The notes under the pieces were generated by a model. It saw nothing but the letters and a program-made list of their open reading frames with translations, ran no database searches and was not told where the DNA came from. 64,000 bases of DNA from Tricholomella constricta (lineage: Eukaryota > Basidiomycota > Agaricomycetes > Agaricales > Lyophyllaceae): the NCBI GenBank assembly GCA_013368375.1, contig JAACJP010000018.1, forward strand, positions 496,001-560,000, written 5' to 3'. A program made the translations under genes and the position numbers. Numbering within the stretch: position 1 is the stretch's first letter; the number at the start of each line of letters is the position of its first letter. Shown piece by piece: positions 22,603 to 32,173 of this stretch.

Positions 22603-23273
22603 TTGTTGTGGACCTTTTTTTTTTTTTTTTTCCCTCGTTGTTCTGAGCATGCATATGCTGCACCGGTACCTTAATGTTGTATATATAGAGCTATAGCTAT
22701 GTAGTTCTGCTGTATTGTCTTACCACTTACATCCATCCATCCACTCATTTGTTCGGAGGCACCCAGTGTGTAGCTAGATCCCAAGGTTACATTTATAATG
22801 ACAATTATTCAGTAGGTTTTAAGATCAATGCTGTGAGCCGTGTCGACCAATTCATGGAAGTGTGCCGAAGAACCGAAGGTAGAGCTCGTTCAAGAGGTCA
22901 GTCAGACGAGCCAATGCGATGTCACGGAATGGCAAAAGATTGGACTACAACGGATTAAGCTTTAAGGATGATGGCAGGCGATCATGTTTCGTGTTGCATG
23001 GTCATGGCCTACACATGACTTTGCCAACATTGGTAAGTAAGTGTTGAAGGTCAAAGCCTAAGGAAAGAGCCAGAACGATTTGGAACAGAAGATGTCTATC
23101 TAGGAGAAACTATCAAGTCTTCCCATCCCTTCCTCGCTGCTAGCTCAGGTGGAATGATCGAACAAGACAAAACGAGCTGACATCGGTCGGTATCGTTAAA
23201 GCAAGAAGCACCATGAGCCACAACGTTGCGAAGTCCGTACAATGACACTAAAAATACACTGGTATACAGACTA
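22603..23273. other. 3' flank of copy 2 up to the transposon
   Basis: It begins with a run of about 17 T, and the rest aligns by eye with parts of 17940-18120 and 19480-19700 in unit 1. No gene is supported. It lacks the kinase remnant present in unit 1. The transposon target site TA is at 23272-23273. Confidence 0.6.
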
Positions 23274-24689
23274 CAGTGTACCCCCGGCCAGTGAGACACC
23301 CCCACCCAGTGAGACACTTCGGTTTTCTGGCACAAATTCCGCTCCTTTTGCCTCGGACTTTTTGCATATTTTTAGTACACATTACAGTGAACGTGTACCC
23401 GAGCCTTTAGGATTATCGAAGGATAGGAAAGAATATGGGACACCTTTCAATGGCTGAGAATGGGGTATAAAATGTCGTTTGGACAATCTCGTCCCCTATT
23501 TTTTGTTTTTGCTTCACACAATGGTTCTCATGGATCATAACTATCGAAGTACAATAAAGATCAGTAATGAAATGCGCTTGATAGACGAGGATTGAGGAGA
23601 GATGGGAAGGGCGACCATCTTGATAAATCGCGTACTGTCACGTCACGCTTTCTATTTTTGGAGGCAGTTAGGAGACCCTCGCAATATCCCAAGAGTCGCG
23701 CCAAAACACATTTTCATCTACACTACACATCTTTTTCGAACATCTCAACTACCAAAATGGGAGGAAGAGCAAAGCCTGAAGATGAAAAGCGGCGAATATT
23801 CGTGGAAATCCAGGACAAATGGATGGATAAAGCTGTTGAGGTGTACAAGGAGGAGCAGAAGAAGTTACCGGGAGAAAAGAGGCTGGGGCTCCGCGGGGTA
23901 TGCAAGTTGATGGAGGAGAGATGTTGGAAGGAAGATAAGACTCAAATATCCCTCGATAAATCGACACTAACCCGCCGTTTAAATGGAGTTCCGAGTCAAG
24001 CAAAGTCAAATGCCAATGGAGGATGGCTCACGGAGGGAGAGGCCGACGCAATCATTAACTATGCAAACCAAATGGCCAGGGAAGGCTGGCCACTGAGTCG
24101 ACGAAGAATCCTGGAACACGCAAATGAAATCAAACAAGCACACGCAGAAGCTTTGGCAGCGTGGAAGAAGCTTGAGCAGGAAAGGAAGGCACGCAAGGCG
24201 GAGATGCGGAGGACTTATCTCGAAGCTGTGAAACTGTGGGATGCTGAGCGCGACGCTGCAAGATTGGAAAAGAGGCGAGTGCGGTGGGCAAAGCCCAAGC
24301 AAGGGAAGTTCGAAAAAGCAATTCCGCGACCCAGAAAGCCTGAAATAGGAGGATCGGAGGGGGAGGATGAGCTTCAGGCTGAGCCTGATGAGGAGCAGTC
24401 GGAGGAAGAGGACGATGATTAGATCTTTGATAGCTTGATCAACAATGATTTCGGTGTGGGAACCATCAATGTGTGACTGTCTCACTGGCCGGGTTTCGCG
24501 TGATAAGGAAGATTCACACTGATTTTATGATATAACAGTTGATTCGTTATAATGTTGTCTACAAACTTACACACATATAGCTGACAGTTATGTGAATGTG
24601 ATTGACTAAACCGATTGGGGAGAAATGGCCCCAAAAGTCTTTCCGGAGCCGGACAATATTTGGGCGTCTCACTGGCCGGGGGTACACTG
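23274..24689 (+). mobile_element. Non-autonomous pogo/Fot1-like TA-inserting DNA transposon
   Basis: The element is 1,416 bases with perfect 24-base terminal inverted repeats (23274-23297 and 24666-24689, beginning CAGTGTACCCCCGGCCAGTG) and a TA on each side (23272-23273, 24690-24691). Subterminal copies of the CAGTGAGAC core recur at about 23303-23311 and, inverted, at about 24477-24493. The paralogous site in unit 1 (about 19706-19730) has no insert, which confirms the borders. TA duplication, CAGTG ends and a CENP-B/Tc5-type DNA-binding protein place it in the pogo/Fot1 branch of the Tc1-mariner superfamily. Confidence 0.92.
23757..24422 (+). CDS. Truncated pogo/Fot1-like transposase: DNA-binding domain and C-terminal coil, no DDE domain
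   Basis: A 221-residue intact frame starts at ATG 23757 inside the transposon. Residues about 43-80 (LGLRGVCKLMEE, DKSTLTRRLNG) and 88-124 (GGWLTEGEADAIINYANQMA, LSRRRILEHANEIKQ) form the helix-turn-helix pair of CENP-B/Tc5-type transposases. The chain then goes directly into a charged helix typical of the transposase C-terminus (LEQERKARKAEMRRTYLEAV, WDAERDAARLEKRRVRW) and an acidic tail. The roughly 300-residue DDE nuclease domain between them is missing without breaking the frame. It could bind the terminal repeats but not cut DNA. This may be a deletion derivative moved in trans, or a repressor; both are inference. Confidence 0.8.
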   Translation: MGGRAKPEDEKRRIFVEIQDKWMDKAVEVYKEEQKKLPGEKRLGLRGVCKLMEERCWKEDKTQISLDKSTLTRRLNGVPSQAKSNANGGWLTEGEADAIINYANQMAREGWPLSRRRILEHANEIKQAHAEALAAWKKLEQERKARKAEMRRTYLEAVKLWDAERDAARLEKRRVRWAKPKQGKFEKAIPRPRKPEIGGSEGEDELQAEPDEEQSEEEDDD

Positions 24690-24829
24690 TAAATATCTTC
24701 CAACAATCTCACTATTGAGCTGCCTGTCGCCGCGAGCCACTCGTTAGTAAATATTTCCCTCAACCTCAACTTGGTTGAGGACTCACCAGACATATTGTAA
24801 ATAGATATAGCAAGGCAGGCAACACAAGT

Positions 24830-25397
<568 letters not shown>

Positions 25398-25729
25398 TGC
25401 AAGTGAGAACGTGGCGAGGGAGGTTACCGCAAAAGAGCAAGTGGTGGTTCAAGAGGTCGCGAAGTTGCAGGGGGAGTGAAGAAAGACTTGCGTGCGTGGG
25501 TTTATATACAGACGCGTCAGTTTGCATATGTTGTGGCCACGACGCGTCTTTGTTGATTTCGACAAACGGACGTCAGCAACACGTGACCTGCGGAATATAA
25601 ATACGGAGGGTGAATGGCGCGCCGTACCTCTTCACCTTTTGCACCACCACCGCCACATCAAGCCGCCTTCGTGCCACCCACTCGACCCTCCCACTCTCAC
25701 TACCACCCCTTCCACACACACGCACTACA
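25398..25729. promoter_or_regulatory. Bidirectional H2B/H2A promoter with paired MCB-like palindromes
   Basis: Between the two histone starts lie two copies of the palindrome GACGCGTC (25511-25518 and 25541-25548), exactly 30 bases apart. Each contains ACGCGT, the MluI cell-cycle box bound by MBF-type G1/S factors in yeasts. TATATAAA on minus (25501-25508) suits H2B and TATAAATA on plus (25596-25603) suits H2A. The motif identity is from sequence; binding is inferred. Confidence 0.7.
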
Positions 25730-26321
25730 ATGTCTGGCAAAGGAAAAGCTGGCAAATCCGGAGGCAAAGCTAGCGGCGACGCGTCAAAATCCCAATCGCG
25801 CTCTGCGAAGGCGGGCCTCCAGTTCCCCGTCGGTCGTGTCCACCGTCTGTTGAAGAAGGGCAACTATGCTCAGCGCGTTGGTGCTGGTGCCCCAGGTGCG
25901 TTCTTTCTTTCCTAATCTCGGGTCCGCTAAAAATGAGTCATGCATCCTTCAGTGTACCTTGCAGCCGTACTCGAATATCTCGCTGCTGAGATTTTGGAAC
26001 TCGCCGGCAACGCTGCCCGTGACAACAAGAAGCAGCGTATTGTGCCTCGTCATCTGCAGCTCGCCATCCGTAACGATGAAGAGTGCGTTTTATGTTTCCA
26101 CACTACAATCTAGGGACTTGGATTGATCTACCGCTTCGCAGGCTGAACAAACTCCTTGGTCACGTCGTCATCTCCCAGGGTGGTGTCGTACCACACATTG
26201 CTCCTGTGCGTTTCCTTCTCCCTGCTGCGGATTATTGTCGGCTTACCCCTCCCTATAGGAACTCTTGCCGAGTAAAACGGCAAAACGGAAGGAGGATGGT
26301 GGCATCAGTCAGGAGGTCTAG
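25730..26321 (+). CDS. Histone H2A (SQE-tailed, H2A.X-like)
   Basis: Exons 25730-25895, 25953-26082, 26142-26205 and 26259-26321 join to 140 residues. The order is [106 protein letters not shown] and [23 protein letters not shown]. The C-terminal SQE motif is the site phosphorylated after DNA breaks in fungal H2A and animal H2A.X, so this canonical H2A probably also does the H2A.X job, as in yeast. All introns are 57-59 bases or less and have clean borders. It is paired head to head with H2B. Confidence 0.97.
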
Positions 26322-27050
26322 AGTGCTTTGGACTGATGTTTGTCTTGTATCTCCAACCACTTGTATTACTTGTTGACTTACATATAATTATTGGCATTGG
26401 TTAATTTTGGGGTTCAATGTATTTGATGATGAGAGTGCAGGGTTGAATGATTCTCGATCGGATAAGGCCGGCAACGGAACAGTGACATCAGAGGCCTTGA
26501 GCCTAGATTCCGGCAGTGGGAAAGGATAAATTAATGAATTGGGATAAAGTGCTCGGGAGAGTTCACGAGGGTGCGCCGTGGAGTCACGACGCCCAGTTCA
26601 GCTTGTTGAATCTCCCACGCAGAATGAATGACGTCAGGAGCACATTCGGAGTTTGGTTGGCACATGGGCGAGAGACGGGGGGAAGGGAAAGGGAGGTGAT
26701 GGTAGGGGGCGGGTGCTGTGGCGGGGCTTTGTTCGCTGTGGAGGACAATGAGGAGAGGGGCGGGTGCGATGCCGAGCGAGCCTCGAGGATGTGGCGATGA
26801 CGTGGGCGGCTGGCGTAATAATAACGCCGACTTGCTCCTGTGGAGCAAAAAATTGTTACTCGTGGCCTTTGACGGGTGTTTGCAAAACAAGGTTGAACAG
26901 AGAAACTTACCGTTACACGCTAGCTCCATTTCCCAACATTCTGCACATACTTTTCCCGTGGCCAGCACGCAATTTGCAGTGCTGACCTCCCTGCAGATCC
27001 TATCTGATCCTGTATGGACGCTTTGCGGCAGGTATTTATTAATTCTTCCT
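26322..27050. other. Intergenic region between H2A and the RRM gene
   Basis: This is the 3' flank of H2A and the probable promoter and leader of the RRM gene. A long minus-strand frame crosses 26531-27166, but its translation has no recognisable domain and is opposed by a plus frame of equal length, so I treat both as chance. The GGGGCGGG-like strings near 26700-26760 may be promoter GC boxes. Confidence 0.4.
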
Positions 27051-30000
27051 ATGTTCGACCGTATGTTTTCATTTTTTTTGACTGATCCGTTTCCACAGTC
27101 CCACAGCGCACCGCTGTCCTCGCGCTCCCCGTCGACCCTCACAAACGATGATATTGAGGCTGTCATTCAGATGGCTACCTCCTCTCGTGCCTCACCCGAC
27201 GGACGCTCAGGCCCACTCAAGGACACACGCACCCAGCTCTTCGTAGGAAACGTAAGTCTTTCCCCCATCTCCTAGTAACCCATACTAACGTCCCTCTTGC
27301 TACAGCTCCCGTACCGCGTCCGCTGGCAAGACCTCAAGGACCTTTTCCGCCGCGCAGGCACCGTCCTACGCGCCGATGTCTCCCTCGGTCCGGATAACCG
27401 ATCTCGTGGCTACGGTACCGTCCTTCTAGCCACTGCAGAAGACGCGGGGCGGGCGATAGATCTTTTCAACGGCTACTCCTGGCAAACCCGCATTCTCGAA
27501 GTCAGGCAGGATCGCCTCCCCCCCGATTACGATGCCAATCATCCCCCCGCGATCGTTTCGGGATCGACCCAAGCCTCGCTGCATGCCCCCAAGTCGTCCG
27601 AGGAGCTGGACTACTCGACCATCTTGGATTTGCATCACAACTTCCCCGGCGCATTGAACAGCTCGCTGCGGAGTCTCTTTGTCGGAAACGTACGTCCCTT
27701 TGCCTCGTGTATAAAATGTCATCTTCTCAACTCTCTATAGCTCCCCTTTCACTGCCAGTGGCAGGACCTCAAGGACCTCTTTCGCCAGGCGGGCACTATC
27801 ATGCGTGCTGACGTTGCCCTTGGTCAGGACGGTCGCTCCAGGGGCTTCGGAACCGTCACTTTTGCCACAGAAGCAGACGCTGACCGCGCCGTCAAAATGT
27901 TCAACGGGTGGGTGTCCAGTCCTCTCCTTCGCATCGATCCGGCTCTGACCATCCCCCCTGACTATTACAAGGTATGAATATAACGGCCGTACCCTCAAGG
28001 TCAACCACGACAAATTTACGCAGCTGGTGCAGCCCAGCGCGGTGTCGGCCGGTGCTACCCCTGCATCGAGTGCATCGCCGGTGTCTGTGTCGCCAGTACC
28101 GTCAATAAGGAGCGCCCCGGACTCGCGGGGGATGCCGTTGCCGTCCACTTTGCAGTCACGGCAGATCTCCTCCTTATCTCAGCCAGGTAAACTGCCCATT
28201 GGATATCATCTAGGACTGGGCAATTCTTCATCGAGCTCCCCAGCCCCGTATGACGTTTGGGGTTCGCAGCAACAGCACGACATTGCAGCACACAAGGCGC
28301 GAGATGAGCGTGATAGGGAGTTGTTGAGGTCGTTCCAGAATTTGGATATCGCGAGAAGCCGTGCATCCTCCACGCACTCTAATCACCCTTCTCAAGCTAC
28401 CACTACCTCTCGAACTAACTCAACTTCATCTTCGACGAAGCCACCGTCGATCATGACATCAGCCTCCTCTGGCTCTGTCGTCTCGTCGTCTTCTTCTCTC
28501 GTTGAATCCGCTTCGACATCCAGCACGTCCGATAAGACGAATCCCCCATTGCCCACATACATAACACGCCACAGACGCCTCTCTTCCTCCCAACAGCGAC
28601 CCAGCGCCGCCGTCTCCTCATCTCCTTCTGTGACTGCACCTGTACACACCGCTTCCGCCCACACACAATCGCGACATCACTCGCACCGCTCCCCATCATC
28701 GCATCACGCTCATCCCCACCACCCCGGCCCCATCGCCCTCCCGCCCCCGCCGCCCGTTACCTCATTCCCTATCGCACACCACGGCCACCCACACAATGCC
28801 ACCATGTCGCCGCCACACGGTATCATGGGCTTCTCCCCGTTGCACCACCCCCTCGGCTCGCCCTCCTCCCCCCTCTTCCACCCGCACACGCACGGACACG
28901 GACATGGACACCCCATGTCCCACCACCACCACCAGATCCAGCAGATCCAGCAACACCACCTCCAACACGGGCACCAGATGACGCCGCACGGCCTCCCGCC
29001 AATCACACCCTCCATGCCCCCCTTCAACTTCCTCCCGCCCGATCCCTCCCCGTCCGCCAGCAGCTCCAGCACCGCGCCCGGCACCGGCACCGGCACCGGC
29101 AACCACACCAACAGCCCGCGACCGCACCAGCACCAGCACCCGCACCAGCACTACTCGCCCTACCTACATCCGCTCCCGAGCCCGCTGGGCATGGGCATGC
29201 CCGTGCACATGTCCCTGCTCATGCAGGGCGGGCCCCCCAGCTCGCCCGGCCACCCGCCCCACGCGCACGCGCATCCGTATCCCCACCACCAACACCCCCA
29301 CACGCACGCGCAGGCCCCATTCGGCATCACCCCCCTCTCCCCACCCACCTCCGCCACCGCGCCCTCCTTCGCCGCCGCCGCGTCCAAAAACGCGACGAAC
29401 CACCACCACCACCACATCAACACGGCTCCGCAGGGTGGCGCGGCGTACACCCCGCTGGGGACGTTCTCCCCCGGCATCGCCATGTCCCCCGGTGCGTTCT
29501 GGGGCGGGAACCCGCCTATCAACCCTGCGGTTGGTGCGCCCGTGCATGGTGTCGGAGTCGGGCACGCACACGGGCACGGGCATGGGCATGGGCAGGGGAA
29601 CGGACACGGACACGGGAGTCCGCAGGCGTATTGGGGTGCGCAGGGACTGGGAGGGAGGGAGCCGACGGGGTATTTTGATGGGGTGGGTGGTGGTGGGTAT
29701 TTCCCGCCTGTGTTTGCGGGAGGAGGAGGAACGGGAACGGGAACGGAGGGGGGGAACAGCGGGCTTGCGAATGAGATTTTGAAGGATAGGAGTGGGTCTG
29801 GAGAGGGGGAGAAGGAGAAGGAGAAGAAGAGGGAGCTGGGGACGGGAATGGGGACGGGGGAAGGGAGGGGGAGGGGGAACAGTGAGAGAGTGATTGTGGA
29901 GGATCAGGATGAGGTGGAGGTTGAGAGGTCGCTTGGGGTACTGGGTGGTAATTGCAGCGGCAGCGGCAGCACGACGGGGTCGGGCGCAGGCGCAGGCGCA

Positions 30001-30450
30001 AGTGCGGGTGCGAGTGCGGGTGAGGAACGCGTGAGGAGGCATTCGCATTCAAGTTCGACTGTGACGACGCCGTGGCAAGCGCACCCTGGTGCGGGTGCTG
30101 GCGCTGTAGAAGGCGGGGATATGCGTGTCTGGGAAGGCCGGGAACGGGAACGGGAGCGGGCGGGCAAAGAGGACAAGGATGTGGATACGGATACGGGTCC
30201 CGGAAGTATAACTGCTGTAAAGGCGGAACGGGGAGATAGCGCCGCGACCGCGATTGCGATCTCGCGCACGCATTCGATGTCGGCGTCGAAGAAGCCATCG
30301 AAGATGACGCTTGCGCCGACGGCGGCGTTGTTTGGGCATCGCTCGGAGTCGGAGTCGGACTCTGTGCTGGCGGCGAGTGACTCGGAACGGGAACGGGAAC
30401 GGGGACGGGAGTGGGAGGGGGAGCGGGAGGAGCCGCATGCAGTCGAGTGA
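27051..30450 (+). CDS. Two-RRM RNA-binding protein with long low-complexity C-terminus (Gbp2/Hrb1-like)
   Basis: Exons about 27051-27251, 27306-27689, 27741-27907 and 27972-30450 give about 1,076 residues. RRM1 runs from TQLFVGNLPYRVRWQDLKD to ILEVRQDR, and RRM2 from SLFVGNLPFHCQWQDLKD through GRSRGFGTVTFA to RTLKVNHDKF; both have RNP1 and RNP2. Both introns interrupt at the same RNP2 VGN|LP position, showing internal duplication. The linker and RRM style resemble fungal Gbp2/Hrb1 or telomere-type RRM proteins that bind poly(A)+ RNA. The last 800 residues are disordered: Ser-rich, then His/Pro/Gly-rich with HGHGHG runs, then Gly-rich, then RERERE charged repeats. The start is uncertain: ATG 27051 or 27063 gives an N-terminal extension, and ATG 27171 the minimal form. 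No third RRM is visible. Confidence 0.8.
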
Positions 30451-32173
30451 GAGTTGTCGCATCGTTTTTTTTTTCCGTCTCTATCCCCCCTCTCTGTCTG
30501 TTTTCTCATCATTCTCGGTCGTTGGCTCTTGGTTCAAGCATTCAAGCATCAATCATCATCCATCCACACTCGCATCTGCACTTGCACGCACTCACATCCC
30601 TCTCCCTCTTCTCTCTTCTCTCTTTTGTTGGCTATTTATCCCTCCCTGCAAAAGTCCCGTCCACGCTGATATTTTCTGCTTTGTCTTTTTGCCTGTTTTT
30701 TTTTTTTTGACCTTGGACTGGATGAGTACATATTGTTAACTAGGTACGCACGGCCGTGCTGTCGCTGTCGGGTATAGAATGGAACATCAGTGTTACAGTA
30801 AGTATTACGAGCACTGTGAGACGTGTGTTACGTGTGAGCCCGATTTGGAACGCGTTGTTTGGCATCGATATGGTGCAAACAATTTGCGAACCTGCCAGTA
30901 CGACATGTATATTGTACATCATGCCGCCTTACGCCCGTGCAAGGGCTCGACGTCCGACCCTCGAATTCACCATTCATCCTCATGTCCTATCATTGGAACT
31001 TTGCCGAAACACTTGGCGCTCGCCTGTACATCCATGATCCAGATATATATCACCCAATTTTGCACGATTGAGCCCCCAATGATTCAGACAATCATTGACA
31101 ATTGGAGCTTACATAGCCCTTCTGCAGCTGGTGCCGTCGATGTCTTTCACATGCTGTATATCTGACTTGTGCGCACAAACACAAACGTTGCGGATTGCGG
31201 ACGGATCATCTCATTGATATTATGTATGGATCGCGGCGCGCGCTTGATCGGGATTCGGTGGGTGCGCCGTGCGGCTTCACGAACGTTGTGTTGATCATGA
31301 CTGGACGATTCCAATGTGATCCTATCGTCTCTTTTTTCAAGGGGCGTGCGACGTGCATGCTATCTGGATCGGTTACGTCGAGAACGCTGTCGCAACCTCT
31401 GCTGACGACCACAGTCGCGCTCAAAGTATCGATTATGACTTTGTCCCGCTGAAGATCTGGTCAAGTTCAAAATGATACTTACATACTTATGTCCGTTTTA
31501 ATTGCCTGATCACTGGCTTCTGGCATCAGTGAAGCTCCGATATCAATATATCGATCCTACTTCGTCATGTTTTATCGGCCTCCGTGGTGTTTCGAGTGGA
31601 AAATCGCCCCTGTCTTCTTCACGCCACACCGATCTTTAAGATGTGATGTCGCACATGGCTTGTATCGTTCGACAAAGATCTCGGTGGACGATAAAATTAC
31701 CACGTGGGAGAGACTAGGCTAAGACCATATCGGAACCTCTGTTATGTTCGAGCGCGGCATTTTTGCATGACCTTCTGCCTAAGCACTGGTATTGCTGCTG
31801 TCTCTTCCTATGTCACATCTCGTTGTAGCGAGAACGTTTCCTCGCTGAGTGCTTGATCATGCCGAGGAGCCCACACGTGATTATGTCGGATTTGATCAGC
31901 GCGTCCTTGCATAACTGACTTCCAACTTGTTCGGCTTGTCAAGTCAGTATATTAGTGAACGAATGGGTCCCCGATTTCCATATGATTGTGGGGGCAAATT
32001 GATGCCAACGTCGATGCCGCGGATCCTCCTGTCACGAACCATGCGTGTCGTATAACGCATTCAGGTTCCTGTTTATTTCACGACCTTCGAATATCGGACG
32101 ATTCCCTTATTAAAGCCCTCGTTTGAACCATGCAAGCAAAGGAGATTCTCCTGTCACATTGCACGGGTCTACT
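30451..32173. other. Intergenic region, no supported gene
   Basis: This 1.7-kb stretch begins with a T/C-rich 3' flank of the RRM gene (poly-T at about 30697). The rest has only short frames with no recognisable domain on either strand. The last few hundred bases are the presumed promoter of the sphingomyelinase-like gene. Confidence 0.4.

Noticed and set aside
26531..27166. Minus-strand frame of about 211 codons
   Set aside because: No domain or sensible composition, and it covers the promoter and first exon of the RRM gene.
28392..30512. Long minus-strand frames (up to about 290 codons) rich in Pro, Arg, Ser
   Set aside because: They lie opposite the low-complexity C-terminus of the RRM protein, whose frame is continuous with two clear RRMs. 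The antisense frames are products of the same biased repeats.
31000..32100. Possible small genes between the RRM and sphingomyelinase-like genes
   Set aside because: Frames of 60-128 codons show no domain, no signal peptide and no similarity within the window.
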